Shown: positions 46,520-55,967 of the stretch, piece by piece
Layout of the letters: every line of letters starts with the position of its first letter
How positions within the stretch are numbered: the stretch's first letter is position 1
Source: an uncultured Sulfitobacter sp.
Lineage (GTDB): Bacteria; Pseudomonadota; Alphaproteobacteria; Rhodobacterales; Rhodobacteraceae
NCBI GenBank assembly: GCA_947502265.1
Contig: CANMZB010000008.1
Span: forward strand, 62,001 to 126,000
DNA: 64,000 nucleotides
Direction: 5' to 3'
Program-made: the position numbers and the translations under genes
The notes under the pieces: model-generated
Database searches by the model: none
Seen by the model: the letters and a program-made list of their open reading frames with translations, nothing else
Told to the model about the DNA's origin: nothing

Positions 46520-47530
46520 ATGGACTTTCTCAATGCAATTGTGGCGCTGGCCAACTATGTGCTGATCCCCGGCATCGCCTATGGCAGCCAGCTTGCCATT
46601 GGCGCTTTGGGTGTCACGCTGGTTTACGGCATCCTGAGGTTCTCCAATTTCGCCCATGGCGATACGATGGCTTTCGGCACGATGATCGTGATCCTGCTCA
46701 CATGGTGGCTGCAATCTCTGGGCATCAATCTGGGGCCGTTGCCCACCGCGCTGATCGCCCTGCCCGTCGGTATTCTGGGCTGTATCGGGATGGTGCTTCT
46801 GACCGACCGGTTGGTCTATCGTTTCTACCGCGAGCAGAAGGCCAAGCCGGTGATTCTGGTCATCGTCTCGATGGGGGTCATGTTCATCATGAACGGGGTT
46901 GTACGCCTCATCATCGGGCCGGATGATCAGAGCTTTGCCGATGGTGAACGGTTCATCATTTCCGCACGTGATTTCAAGAATATGACAGGTCTTGCCGAGG
47001 GGCTTGGTATCCGTACCACCCAAGTGCTGACGGTTGTGACGGCGGTGATCGTGGTGGCGCTGCTGTTCTGGTTTCTCAACAAGACGCGCGCAGGAAAATC
47101 CATGCGCGCCTACTCCGATAACGAGGATCTGGCGCTGCTCTCGGGCATCAATCCCGAACGTGTGGTGATGTTGACGTGGATCATCGTGGCGGCCCTCGCC
47201 ACCATTGCGGGCACGCTTTACGGCCTTGATAAATCGTTCAAACCTTTCACCTACTTCCAGCTTTTGCTGCCGATCTTTGCCTCTGCGGTGGTTGGTGGCA
47301 TCGGGAACCCGTTGGGTGCCATTGCGGGCGGCTTCGTCATTGCGTTTTCCGAGGTAACAATCACCTACGCGTGGAAGAAAGTGCTGGTGTACCTGATGCC
47401 GGAACCGCTTGAGCCGTCCGGCCTCGTTCAATTGATGTCCACCGACTATAAATTCGCCGTGAGTTTCGTGATCCTGCTGATCGTGCTGCTGTTCAAACCG
47501 ACCGGCCTTTTCAAGGGGCAATCCACATGA
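46520..47530 (+). CDS. Branched-chain amino acid type ABC permease (LivH type)
   Basis: A 336-residue inner-membrane permease with about eight hydrophobic segments. The YGILRFSNFAHGDTMAFGT segment near residue 36 is a hallmark of the LivH family, as is the C-terminal SAVVGGIGNPLGAIAGGFVI. It overlaps the next gene by 4 bases. It would form the membrane channel together with LivM. Confidence 0.92.
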   Translation: MDFLNAIVALANYVLIPGIAYGSQLAIGALGVTLVYGILRFSNFAHGDTMAFGTMIVILLTWWLQSLGINLGPLPTALIALPVGILGCIGMVLLTDRLVYRFYREQKAKPVILVIVSMGVMFIMNGVVRLIIGPDDQSFADGERFIISARDFKNMTGLAEGLGIRTTQVLTVVTAVIVVALLFWFLNKTRAGKSMRAYSDNEDLALLSGINPERVVMLTWIIVAALATIAGTLYGLDKSFKPFTYFQLLLPIFASAVVGGIGNPLGAIAGGFVIAFSEVTITYAWKKVLVYLMPEPLEPSGLVQLMSTDYKFAVSFVILLIVLLFKPTGLFKGQST

Positions 47531-48864
47531 CCGATACCGTCAAGAATACGCTGCTTTTTGCGGTGGTGTTTGGCCTGATCATCACGTCGGGCTTCTTTCA
47601 GGGGTGGAACAGCGCGATGTTCATCCTCAACATGGGGCTGATTTCGGCGATCATGGCTTTGGGCGTGAACCTGCAATGGGGCTTTGCCGGGTTGTTCAAT
47701 GTCGGTGTCATGGGTTTTGTCGCCCTTGGCGGACTGGCGGCGATACTGGTGGGGATGCCCGCCACGCCCGGCGCGTTCGCGGCGGGGGGACCGGGTATAA
47801 TCCTTGCTTTGGTGCTCGGAATCGCGACCATCTTCAGCGCCGTTTTCACGATGAAAAAGATGGCTCCGGGACGCACACGCAGCCTGACGATCACGGCGAT
47901 CCTGATCTTTGGCTTCTTCGTATTCCGCGGTTTTCTTGATCCGAACGTCGAGTTGATCGAGGGGATCAACCCGGCGCAGACCGGCTACCTTGGCGGGTTG
48001 AATCCCGGCACTGCGGAAACCTACAAGCAGAACGGATGGATCATGCTTTTTGCATGGCCTGTCGGGGGATTGTTCGCCGCAGGGGCCGCATGGCTTATCG
48101 GCAAGGCGGCTCTCGGATTGCGGTCTGATTACCTTGCCATCGCCACGCTGGGCATTGCCGAAATCATCATTTCGATCCTCAAAAACGAAGACTGGCTGAC
48201 GCGTGGCGTGAAAAACGTCATCGGTATTCCGCGCCCTGTGCCCTACGAGATCGACCTGCAAAGCTCTGCAGTTTTTGTAGACCGGGCCGCTTCGATGGGA
48301 TTTGATCCGGTCGAAGGCTCGACCATTCTCGTCAAGCTGCTGTACGCGGTGCTTTTTGCGGCTGTGCTGCTGGTCCTCTTCTGGCTAAGCCATCGCGCGC
48401 TCAACTCCCCTTGGGGGCGAATGCTGCGCGCGATACGCGATAATGAAGTGGCCGCCGAAGCGATGGGCAAGGATGTCACCAAGCGGCATTTGCAGGTGTT
48501 CATTCTGGGATCGGCTATTTGTGGCATTGCGGGTGCCATGATGACAACGCTTGACGGCCAGTTGACCCCCGGCACCTACCAACCGCTGCGCTTTACTTTC
48601 CTGATCTGGGTTATGGTGATCGTTGGTGGCTCGGGCAGTAATCTGGGTGCTATTCTGGGCGGTTTCCTGATCTGGTTCCTTTGGGTGCAGGTGGAGCCGA
48701 TCGGCTTGTTTGTGATGAATATCGTGACTTCCGGCATGGCCGAAGACAGTGCATTGCGCGCGCACCTGATCGACTCAGCGGCACAGATGCGGCTTTTGAC
48801 CATGGGGCTGATCATGATCCTTGTATTGCGGTTCAGCCCGCGTGGGCTGATCCCCGAAAAATAA
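47527..48864 (+). CDS. Branched-chain amino acid type ABC permease (LivM type)
   Basis: A 445-residue permease, longer than the common LivM (about 320-360), because of an insertion around residues 75-200 that includes several extra hydrophobic stretches. The LQWGFAGLFNVGVMGFVALG segment near residue 49 and the RALGKDV-like AAEAMGKDVTKRHLQVFILG segment near 315-334 are family markers, and LRFSPRGLIPEK is the usual end. It closes the transporter operon. Confidence 0.9.
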   Translation: MTDTVKNTLLFAVVFGLIITSGFFQGWNSAMFILNMGLISAIMALGVNLQWGFAGLFNVGVMGFVALGGLAAILVGMPATPGAFAAGGPGIILALVLGIATIFSAVFTMKKMAPGRTRSLTITAILIFGFFVFRGFLDPNVELIEGINPAQTGYLGGLNPGTAETYKQNGWIMLFAWPVGGLFAAGAAWLIGKAALGLRSDYLAIATLGIAEIIISILKNEDWLTRGVKNVIGIPRPVPYEIDLQSSAVFVDRAASMGFDPVEGSTILVKLLYAVLFAAVLLVLFWLSHRALNSPWGRMLRAIRDNEVAAEAMGKDVTKRHLQVFILGSAICGIAGAMMTTLDGQLTPGTYQPLRFTFLIWVMVIVGGSGSNLGAILGGFLIWFLWVQVEPIGLFVMNIVTSGMAEDSALRAHLIDSAAQMRLLTMGLIMILVLRFSPRGLIPEK

Positions 48865-48879
48865 AGGCTTGGATGTGTG

Positions 48880-48913
48880 AAAGCCCCCGCGACCGGGATC
48901 GCCGGGGGCTTTT
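48880..48913 (+). terminator. Intrinsic terminator of the amino acid transporter operon
   Basis: A 10-bp stem AAAGCCCCCG / CGGGGGCTTT, closing on a TTTT. It lies 15 bp after the last permease gene. Confidence 0.9.
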
Positions 48914-48978
48914 GCGGGATTGAGTTTAAAGGCCAAATGAAGCAAGGGGACGACGTATCATTCGCACCTGTCCGTTTA

Positions 48979-50517
48979 TCAGCGGCCTCTGAACAGACCG
49001 CCCAGAATACCGCGCACGATACGGCGACCAGTTGTGCCTTTCAGCTCCTTGATAACGACCTCGGCAATGGCACCGCCAAAGCTCTCGTCATTCACGCTGA
49101 TCTTGTTCGTGCGGCGCGATGTGGTTTGGGCGGGGGCCGCCTTGCCGGCGTAGCGGCGCGCGTTTTTGAATTCCCTGAGTGACGGATTTTCGGCAGCTTC
49201 AGCCTCTTCTGCGGCCTCTGTGGCACGGGTGCGCAAGATCTCGAACGCGCTTTCACGGTCCAGCGCTGTGTCGTATTTACCGGCCATGTCAGAGCGCGCC
49301 ATCAACGCCTTGCGTTCGGCATCGGTGATCGGTCCGAGCTGTGATGAGGGGGGGCGGATGAGCGTACGCTCCACGATTCCCGGCACACCCTTTTTCTGCA
49401 ACATCGAGGTGACGGCTTCGCCCACCCCTACTTCGCGGATCGCTTCTTCGGTGTTGAAGGCGGGGTTTTCGCGGTAGGTTTGCGCGGCCATGCGCAATTC
49501 CTTGCGGTCTTTGGCGGTAAAGGCGCGCAAGGCATGCTGTACGCGGTTGCCCAACTGGCCAAGGATATCGTCAGGGATATCGGCCGGGTTTTGCGTTACG
49601 AAATACACGCCGACGCCTTTGGAGCGGATCAGCCGCGCGACCTGTTCGACCTTGTCCACAAGCGCTTTGGGCGCACCGTCAAAGAGCAGATGTGCTTCGT
49701 CAAAGAAGAAAACCAACCTGGGCTTGTCCGGATCGCCTACCTCCGGCAGCTCTTCGAACAGTTCGGACAGAAGCCACAACAGGAATGTCGCGTAGAGCTT
49801 GGGCGCGCGCATCAACCGGTCGGAGGCAAGGATGTTAATCATACCGCGCCCGTCTGGGTCACAGCGCATCAGATCCGCAAGCGCCAGCGCTGGTTCGCCG
49901 AAAAGTTTCGCCCCGCCCTGATTTTCCAGCACCAGCAAACGGCGTTGGATCGCACCGATAGAAGCCGCAGACACGTTGCCGTAGCGCAGCGATAATTCCC
50001 TGGCATTCTGGCCGATCCAGACCAATAACGCCTGCAAGTCTTTCAGATCGAGAAGCGGCAACCCGTCCTCGTCCGCCAGCCGGAATGCGATGTTCAATAT
50101 TCCTTCCTGTGCTTCTGACAATGCCAGCAGCTGCGACAGCAAAAGCGGTCCCATTTCGGAGATGGTGGTGCGTACCGGATGGCCCTGTTGCCCGAAAAGA
50201 TCCCAGAACGTCACTGGAAACGGCTGATAGGTATAACCGGTAAAGCCGATTTTTCCGGCGCGTTCGGTAAACGGTGCGTGGAGCTTGTGCGCAGGATCAC
50301 CCGACAGCGCCAGCCCGCTCAGATCGCCCTTTATGTCCGACAGAAAGACCGGCACCCCGGCGTTGGAAAAGCTTTCTGCCAGAATTTGCAGCGTCACCGT
50401 TTTGCCCGTTCCGGTTGCGCCCGCAATAAGCCCGTGCCGGTTGGCATATTTCAGCGTCAGAAATTGTGGTGCGCCATAGTCGGGGCCACCACCACCGATG
50501 AAAATATCCGAACTCAC
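48979..50517 (-). CDS. HerA-like (DUF853) ATPase
   Basis: A 512-residue ATPase of the bacterial HerA/DUF853 family. The Walker A GATGTGKT is at about 33-40, the Walker [14 protein letters not shown] near residue 260, and [19 protein letters not shown] follows near 315. Members are predicted nucleic-acid-translocating ATPases; the true role of this group is not settled. I chose the GTG at 50517 because CGGGAG lies 9 bases before it and the protein then begins [10 protein letters not shown], like its relatives; an upstream ATG at 50538 would add 7 residues. The C-terminal tail is basic. Confidence 0.85.
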   Translation of the reverse strand: MSSDIFIGGGGPDYGAPQFLTLKYANRHGLIAGATGTGKTVTLQILAESFSNAGVPVFLSDIKGDLSGLALSGDPAHKLHAPFTERAGKIGFTGYTYQPFPVTFWDLFGQQGHPVRTTISEMGPLLLSQLLALSEAQEGILNIAFRLADEDGLPLLDLKDLQALLVWIGQNARELSLRYGNVSAASIGAIQRRLLVLENQGGAKLFGEPALALADLMRCDPDGRGMINILASDRLMRAPKLYATFLLWLLSELFEELPEVGDPDKPRLVFFFDEAHLLFDGAPKALVDKVEQVARLIRSKGVGVYFVTQNPADIPDDILGQLGNRVQHALRAFTAKDRKELRMAAQTYRENPAFNTEEAIREVGVGEAVTSMLQKKGVPGIVERTLIRPPSSQLGPITDAERKALMARSDMAGKYDTALDRESAFEILRTRATEAAEEAEAAENPSLREFKNARRYAGKAAPAQTTSRRTNKISVNDESFGGAIAEVVIKELKGTTGRRIVRGILGGLFRGR

Positions 50518-50665
50518 GATGACATACTCCCGTATCATTTCCGGCTCTGCGGGATCAGACCGCCCAGTTCCGGCTGAGCATACTAACTTAACCTTTGGGC
50601 GCCATAGTGAAACTGTCTTCGGTGCATATGTCCTTGGACCGACGACATTTCCTCCCTGTCAGACT

Positions 50666-50693
50666 GGCCGTGCCTTCGGGTACGGCCTTTTTT
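50666..50693 (+). terminator. Stand-alone intrinsic terminator, first of two
   Basis: GGCCGTGCC / GGTACGGCC (one G-T pair), TTCG loop, then six T. The sequence upstream includes TTTCCTCCCTGTC, a CU-rich element of the anti-Shine-Dalgarno kind seen in some rhodobacterial small RNAs. No gene on this strand precedes it. Confidence 0.8.
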
Positions 50694-50738
50694 CATCAAA
50701 TGGTTGAATTTCAACATAGAAAAAATCTGATTTAACTG

Positions 50739-50767
50739 TTGACCGGCTGGGATTGCGCGAATAACGT
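50739..50767 (+). promoter_or_regulatory. Promoter-like sequence before the second terminator
   Basis: TTGACC, exactly 17 bp, then TAACGT. It would start a transcript near 50774, which is followed 43 bp later by a terminator. Confidence 0.4.
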
Positions 50768-50773
50768 TACGTT

Positions 50774-50842
50774 ATAAGTCGGCCCAGTCCGACAGGGAGT
50801 TATAAAAAATTCTAAAAGAAGGTGCTTTGCGCCTTCTTTTTT
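50774..50842 (+). ncRNA. Candidate small RNA of about 70 nt
   Basis: From the promoter-like pair at 50739-50767 to the terminator at 50817-50842. The predicted RNA has a 5' hairpin (GTCGG-CCCAGT-CCGAC), a single-stranded A-rich middle (AGGGAGTTATAAAAAATTC) and a terminator hairpin. No protein frame explains the segment. The start is inferred, not seen. Confidence 0.4.
50817..50842 (+). terminator. Stand-alone intrinsic terminator, second of two
   Basis: AGAAGGTGC, TTT, GCGCCTTCT (one G-T pair), then a run of six T. It lies 145 bp before the IalB gene. Confidence 0.85.
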
Positions 50843-50987
50843 CGTTCAGGCATCTCGCAAACATGCACAAATACCCCGTTTATCAGCAAAAATACGCCTT
50901 TCGTGCCGGTCTGGCGCAGGCAAAGTTCCTGACATCCCGCTTGTGGGATGTTAGAGAACGGCAGATGCAATCAACCATGGATATCTC

Positions 50988-51632
50988 ATGAACAAGTTTC
51001 TGACAGCCCTGCCGCTTTGCGCGGCGCTCGCCGTGTTCGCTCCTGCGGCAGTCTTTGCCCAAACGACAACCCCCGAAACGACAACGCCAGAGCCTGCAAC
51101 AGGGGAAACCGATGCGGGCCAGAACACATCTGTTCAGGACGCTTTGAGCCTTGGAGAGGACGCGGACAAGGATTCGGATGTTGGCCAACCCTACGCCAAG
51201 GAAACGATCGGCGCGTGGGAACTGCGCTGTATCAAGCTGGAGGAAGGTGAAGAGCCTTGCCAGATGTATCAGCTTTTGGACGATGGGCAGGGCGCGCCTG
51301 TCGCAGAAGTTTCCCTGTTCCGTCTGCCCGAAGGCGGTAAAGCCGTCGCCGGTGCAACCATCATCGTTCCGCTGGAAACCGCCCTGCCCCAGCAAATGAC
51401 CATGACAATCGACGGGGGCAAAGCCCGCCGCTATCCGTATGCGTTCTGTAATCCTGTGGGCTGCTACGTCCGCCTTGGCCTGACTGAAGGCGATATCGCT
51501 GCTTTCAAACGCGGCAAGGAAGCAACCCTGACCATCGTTCCCGCACTGGCACCCGATCAAACAGTGGAATTGCGGTTGTCGCTGGACGGGTTCACCGCAT
51601 CCTACGAAAAGGCTTCTGTTCTCGAACAGTAA
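50988..51632 (+). CDS. Invasion-associated locus B (IalB) family protein
   Basis: A 214-residue periplasmic protein with a Sec signal (MNKFLTALPLCAALAVFAPA, cleaved near VFAQ). A threonine/glutamate-rich low-complexity segment (about 26-62) precedes the IalB domain (about 68-210), which has the family's cysteines (LRCIKLEEGEEPCQMYQ and FCNPVGCYVRLGL) and so probably two disulfides. IalB is linked to erythrocyte invasion in Bartonella, but in free-living relatives the role is unknown. It has its own terminator. Confidence 0.85.
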   Translation: MNKFLTALPLCAALAVFAPAAVFAQTTTPETTTPEPATGETDAGQNTSVQDALSLGEDADKDSDVGQPYAKETIGAWELRCIKLEEGEEPCQMYQLLDDGQGAPVAEVSLFRLPEGGKAVAGATIIVPLETALPQQMTMTIDGGKARRYPYAFCNPVGCYVRLGLTEGDIAAFKRGKEATLTIVPALAPDQTVELRLSLDGFTASYEKASVLEQ

Positions 51633-51656
51633 GCGTAGCACTTGTTGAGAAAATCA

Positions 51657-51685
51657 AGCCGCCCCCGGTTCGGGGCGGCTTTTTC
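51657..51685 (+). terminator. Intrinsic terminator after the IalB gene
   Basis: AAGCCGCCCC / GGGGCGGCTT, 10-bp stem with a 6-base loop and five T. It sits between the convergent IalB and ketosynthase genes. Confidence 0.92.
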
Positions 51686-51723
51686 GTTTTGAATCAACAG
51701 TGGTAAGCTTGACCAGGCACCGT

Positions 51724-52932
51724 TCAGACGCGGCGCAGCGCAAGTACGGCATTCATGCCCCCAAAGGCAAAGGCATTGCTGATCGCCACATCTACAACCG
51801 CCTCGCGCGCCTCGTTCGGAACCACGTCAAGCGCACATTCCGGATCAGGTTCTTGATAGCCGATGGTCGGCGCGATCACCCCGTCACGCAGCGCCATGAT
51901 ACAGGCCAAAAGCTCGACCGCGCCCGTGCCGCCAATCAGATGCCCGTGCATGGATTTGGTTGAGCTGATCATAAGCCGGTCCGCGTGCGGGCCAAAGACA
52001 TCCGCAACAGCGGCGCATTCGGTTTTGTCGTTGGCGGCTGTGCCGGTGCCGTGCGCATTGATATAGCCGACATCGGACGCATTGATGCGCGCATCCGCCA
52101 GCGCGCCTGCCATGGCCCGCGCGGCGCCGTTTTTAGATGGCATTACGATGTCCGATGCATCCGACGACATGGCAAATCCTGCCACCTCACACAGAATTTC
52201 TGCGCCGCGTGCGCGGGCGTGTTCGTATTCCTCGAACACAAAAATGCCAGCGCCTTCGCCCTGCACCATGCCGTTGCGGTTGGCCGAAAACGGACGGCAG
52301 GCGTCCTTTGACATGACGCGCAGCCCTTCCCATGCCTTCACGCCGCCAAAGCACAGCATCGATTCCGATCCGCCCGTCACCATCGCAGGCGCCATGCCAG
52401 AGCGGACCATGGCAAACGCCTGCGCCATCGCGTGATTGGAGGACGCACAGGCCGTGGAGACGGTGAATGACGGCCCCTTGAGGTTCCACTCCATGCTCAA
52501 ATGGCTCGCGGCGGCGTTGTTCATTAGCTTGGGCACCACAAACGGATGCACGCGGTTTTTGCCCTCTTCATAAACCGCGCGGTAGTTGTCGTCCCATGTG
52601 CTGACACCTCCACCCGCCGTTCCGAGCACAACACCGGAGCGGGCGGAAGTCTCTCCGGAGAAGATAATGCCCGATTGCTCGATGGCTTCGCGCGCTGCGG
52701 CCAGCGTGAATTGGGTAAACCGGTCGTACAAAGATATCTGCTGGCGGTTATAGCGACCTTCGGCCTCGAAACCGCGCACCTGACCGCCGATCTGGATCGA
52801 CAGCCGCTCGACATCGCGAAAGACAAGCGGGCCGATGCCGCACACGCCTTCGCGCATTGCGGCCAGTGTATCGGCTACCGAATGGCCCAACGCATTGATT
52901 GTACCGGCACCGGTGATGACAACCCGTTTCAC
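51724..52932 (-). CDS. Beta-ketoacyl-ACP synthase (FabF-like)
   Basis: A 402-residue condensing enzyme. The catalytic triad is complete: C162 in STACASSNHAM, H294 in NAHGTGTAAND and H331 in KSMHGHLIGG. It is closer in length and pattern to specialised FabF/NodE-like enzymes than to housekeeping FabF. It lies 6 bp after an acyl carrier protein gene and in line with lpxD, so it probably makes an unusual (long or hydroxy) acyl chain for an envelope lipid such as lipid A. That link is inference from gene order. Confidence 0.9.
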   Translation of the reverse strand: MKRVVITGAGTINALGHSVADTLAAMREGVCGIGPLVFRDVERLSIQIGGQVRGFEAEGRYNRQQISLYDRFTQFTLAAAREAIEQSGIIFSGETSARSGVVLGTAGGGVSTWDDNYRAVYEEGKNRVHPFVVPKLMNNAAASHLSMEWNLKGPSFTVSTACASSNHAMAQAFAMVRSGMAPAMVTGGSESMLCFGGVKAWEGLRVMSKDACRPFSANRNGMVQGEGAGIFVFEEYEHARARGAEILCEVAGFAMSSDASDIVMPSKNGAARAMAGALADARINASDVGYINAHGTGTAANDKTECAAVADVFGPHADRLMISSTKSMHGHLIGGTGAVELLACIMALRDGVIAPTIGYQEPDPECALDVVPNEAREAVVDVAISNAFAFGGMNAVLALRRV

Positions 52933-52938
52933 GGCGCT

Positions 52939-53214
52939 CTATTCCTCCCCGGCTTTCAGCCGCTCGATACCGGCCACGATGCTGGCCACGGTGCTGATGT
53001 CGAAATCGGAATCCTCCGGGTTGTTGGCGTTGAACGGCACCGTGATGTCGAATGCCTCCTCGATCGCGAAAATGCTTTCGACAAGGCCAAGGCTGTCGAT
53101 GCCCAGTTCTTCCAGCGTGCTGTCCATTGTCACGTCTTCGGGTTCAAGTACCGCTTGTTCCGCGATAATGACTATCACCTGTTCTTTGATGCTCATGGTC
53201 TGATCCTCTGCCAT
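52939..53214 (-). CDS. Dedicated acyl carrier protein
   Basis: A 91-residue acidic protein. The phosphopantetheine attachment serine is S41 in ELGIDSLGLVESIFAIEE. It differs from the housekeeping AcpP in its C-terminal extension (after residue 70) and its clustering with a ketosynthase and lpxD. It may play the role of AcpXL, which carries long acyl chains for lipid A in rhizobia. An alternative start is the ATG at codon 7 (MSIKEQVIV). Confidence 0.92.
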   Translation of the reverse strand: MAEDQTMSIKEQVIVIIAEQAVLEPEDVTMDSTLEELGIDSLGLVESIFAIEEAFDITVPFNANNPEDSDFDISTVASIVAGIERLKAGEE

Positions 53215-53226
53215 TTCAGGGAAGAT

Positions 53227-54318
53227 TTAAGTGTCCTTGTCGCCGTTGAACACAGCATTTTTCAAAGCGGCCACATCGCGGATCATCCGCGGCAACCGGC
53301 GCAGCGCCTTATAGCTTTCGACCTGCGTATCCATCCGCGTCGCAGGATACCCCAGCATGGTTCGACCCGCAGGCACATTCGACATCAGTTTGGTGCCGCC
53401 CCCCGCGATCACCCCGTCGCCCACGACGATATTGTCGTTCACACCGCATTGACCGGCCAGCACGACACTGTTGCCAATCACCGCAGAGCCCGCAATGCCG
53501 ACCTGCCCGCAGATCAGACAATCACGCCCGATGACCACGTTATGGCCCAGATGGACCTGATTATCGAGCTTGCTGCGATCCCCGATCACCGTGTCGCGGA
53601 TCGTGCCGCAATCAATCGTCGCATTCATGCCGATTTCGACATCATCCCCGATGCGGACCGATCCCAATGAGTGTATCCGCGTCCACGGTTGTGCCTGCGT
53701 CTCGCCCTGATCACCAAGCGTCTTGCGCACATTCTCCACGCTGCTTGGTTCGGCGGTGACAAAGGAAAAGCCGTCGCCACCGATACGCGCGCCGGGCTGC
53801 GCGATGAACCGCGCGCCGATCCGGACGCGCGCGCCGATGCTGACCGCCTCGCGCAGATAGGCCCCCGCACCCAACGTCGCATTCGAACCGATATAACACT
53901 GCGGACCAATCACGCTGCCCGCCCCGATGCGCGCGCCCGCACTGATCACGGCCATGGGGCCAACACTTACGTCCGCGTCCAGAATGGCATCGGGATCAAC
54001 GAAAGCGGTCGGATGGATCCCTGTGGCAAACCCCTGCCCCGAATCGAGCATTTTGGTTAACGCAGCCATCGCATAGCGCGGACGCGGCGCGATGATTGCA
54101 GCGTGCAGGCCCATTGCCTGCCAATCGGCCCCCTGCCAAAGCATGGCAACCTGTGCGCGTCCTTCTGTTAGACGGGCAGCGTATTGAGGGTTCATCGCCA
54201 GTGCCAAATCATCCGGCCCTGCCTCTGCCGGTTCTGCTGCGCGCATGATCTTGATGTCGGTAGCGCCGAAAGCTTCTGCTCCCAGCGCTGCCGCGATCTC
54301 TTTTACCGTATGGGTCAT
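53227..54318 (-). CDS. lpxD: UDP-3-O-acylglucosamine N-acyltransferase
   Basis: A 363-residue lipid A biosynthesis enzyme that adds the N-linked hydroxyacyl chain. An N-terminal uridine-binding domain (about 1-100) is followed by a left-handed beta-helix of hexapeptide repeats (about 105-300), with the catalytic histidine region HLGHNVVIGRDCLICGQVGI near 245-264. The length is normal. It is upstream of the ACP and ketosynthase genes (12-bp gap), which suggests co-expression and a shared acyl supply. Confidence 0.95.
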   Translation of the reverse strand: MTHTVKEIAAALGAEAFGATDIKIMRAAEPAEAGPDDLALAMNPQYAARLTEGRAQVAMLWQGADWQAMGLHAAIIAPRPRYAMAALTKMLDSGQGFATGIHPTAFVDPDAILDADVSVGPMAVISAGARIGAGSVIGPQCYIGSNATLGAGAYLREAVSIGARVRIGARFIAQPGARIGGDGFSFVTAEPSSVENVRKTLGDQGETQAQPWTRIHSLGSVRIGDDVEIGMNATIDCGTIRDTVIGDRSKLDNQVHLGHNVVIGRDCLICGQVGIAGSAVIGNSVVLAGQCGVNDNIVVGDGVIAGGGTKLMSNVPAGRTMLGYPATRMDTQVESYKALRRLPRMIRDVAALKNAVFNGDKDT

Positions 54319-54350
54319 GTCATCGCGTCCTATTTGGGTCGCGCGCAGAT

Positions 54351-55967
54351 TTACCCCTGAACGCCGGTCAGTGCCACCCCTGCCTTTTGCAGCGCGTCCC
54401 AGATTTGCGCATCGCGGCCATAGATATCACGACGGAAGTTCAGGTTTCCGCGCGCATCTGTGTAAGCCGTACGATAGATAAGGTGCACTGGTACGCCGGT
54501 TTCAAGGTTCACACGGCTTTCGCGCCCGGTGCGCAGTTGACGCTGAAAGAACGCTTCGGGGTCTGATTCCTGCTTTGCCAATAGAGTGTATGCGAAATCG
54601 AATGGATCATTCAGGCGCACACAGCCATGGCTGAACGCGCGCACTTCGCGGCTGAACAGGGATTTGGAGGGCGTATCATGCAGATAGATATTGTATTTAT
54701 TCGGAAACATGAATTTCACCAGCCCCAACGCGTTTGACCTGCTGGGGGGCTGGCGCATGGAGTAAGGGAAGTTGCGCGCGGTGTAGCGTCCGAAATTCGC
54801 CGACGCGCGATTAACCGTGCGCCCGCGCCGATCTACCACGTCGATGTGGCGCACTGCGTTCGGGTTGGAGCGCAGGGCCGGAAGATACTCGTTCACGATG
54901 ATGGAGCGTGGCACATACCAGCTGGGATTGATGACCATATGGCTCATCACATCGGAGAACTCCGGCGTGGGCCGGTCTTCGCGAGTAGCCCCCACAACCG
55001 AGCGGGTTTCGAATGTGATGCGGCCATTGTCGATGATTTTCGCTGTGAAATCGGGGATGTTGACCAGAATATGGCGCGCGCCACGCTCGTGATTCAACCA
55101 GCGCTCGCGCTCCATCGCCACCAGAACGGGTTTCAGGCGGCTCTCGATGCCTTCGTTGATCTGCGCGATCGTGCCGGCGCCCGCCACGCCGTCCTGCTCC
55201 AGCCCGTGGGCTTTTTGAAACGCACTTACCGCGGCGGTAAGTCCGGCATCATAGGTCCGTGCGTTGGAACGTGGCAGATAGCCCATCCGCATCAACCTGT
55301 TGCGCAAGCTGATAACGCCCGGCCCCGACGAGCCCGGTTTTAGCGACGTTGCGTTAACGGTTGTGCCCCAGCCGCCCCGCGCAAGCTGTTCTTGCAGCAT
55401 CAGCTTTTGCTTCATCAGTGCACCGTATTCGATGGTGCGCGGCGCGAGGTTGCGCAGATAGCTTGCGGGGGGCCCCTGCACAAAGCCGCGCAGCAGTTCG
55501 GCCCGGTCTGTGTAGGAAACTTCGCGCTTGATCGCGCTGACCACCTTGGACGGGACCAATGCGCCGCTTTGCAGATCACGCGCATACATAAGATATACGC
55601 GCGTCATCTCCACTTCGAGCTGACCCAGATCGCGCGGACTGTGCACTGCGGCCATCTGCCGCTCAAGCTTGTCCGCGTCATAACGCGCCACGGGCAGACC
55701 GTGATCACCGGCACGGCGCAGCGCATCCAGAAGCGCCGACCGGCGCTGGCGGTGCAGATCATCCCCGCCCGTCCAGATGCCTTCAAAGTCCTGTTGACGG
55801 TAGAATTTCGCAATAGCGTCATCGCGCGCGCCCGTCTCGGCAACTGCCTGCTTGAACGCTGTTACCTGCGCAACACCCGCCTGCGGCAATGACATCGCTG
55901 CGGCTCCCAGCGCCAAAGCAAAAAGCGCGGCTTTGGACATACGACCGGCAAGACCCGTCAACACCAT
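54351..55967 (-). CDS. L,D-transpeptidase (YcbB/LdtD type)
   Basis: A 538-residue envelope enzyme that forms 3-3 peptidoglycan cross-links. An N-terminal hydrophobic segment (about 8-33) targets it to the periplasm. A peptidoglycan-binding domain follows (about 210-265: SSGPGVISLRNRLMRMGYL), then the YkuD catalytic domain with the nucleophile C449 in SHGCVRL. The order matches the large LdtD class. It ends 32 bp before lpxD starts, in the same orientation. Confidence 0.9.
   Translation of the reverse strand: MVLTGLAGRMSKAALFALALGAAAMSLPQAGVAQVTAFKQAVAETGARDDAIAKFYRQQDFEGIWTGGDDLHRQRRSALLDALRRAGDHGLPVARYDADKLERQMAAVHSPRDLGQLEVEMTRVYLMYARDLQSGALVPSKVVSAIKREVSYTDRAELLRGFVQGPPASYLRNLAPRTIEYGALMKQKLMLQEQLARGGWGTTVNATSLKPGSSGPGVISLRNRLMRMGYLPRSNARTYDAGLTAAVSAFQKAHGLEQDGVAGAGTIAQINEGIESRLKPVLVAMERERWLNHERGARHILVNIPDFTAKIIDNGRITFETRSVVGATREDRPTPEFSDVMSHMVINPSWYVPRSIIVNEYLPALRSNPNAVRHIDVVDRRGRTVNRASANFGRYTARNFPYSMRQPPSRSNALGLVKFMFPNKYNIYLHDTPSKSLFSREVRAFSHGCVRLNDPFDFAYTLLAKQESDPEAFFQRQLRTGRESRVNLETGVPVHLIYRTAYTDARGNLNFRRDIYGRDAQIWDALQKAGVALTGVQG

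Larger units (their letters stand above)
50518..50987. other. 470-bp intergenic region with two stand-alone terminators
   Basis: No protein gene is visible between the HerA-like gene and the IalB gene. It holds two strong intrinsic terminators on the plus strand with no gene before them (50666-50693 and 50817-50842), and at least one promoter-like sequence between the two, so small RNAs are likely. Confidence 0.55.

Noticed and set aside
46482..46520. A tiny leader peptide between the LivF and LivH type genes
   Set aside because: Eleven codons with no run of regulatory codons and no attenuator hairpin; it looks accidental.
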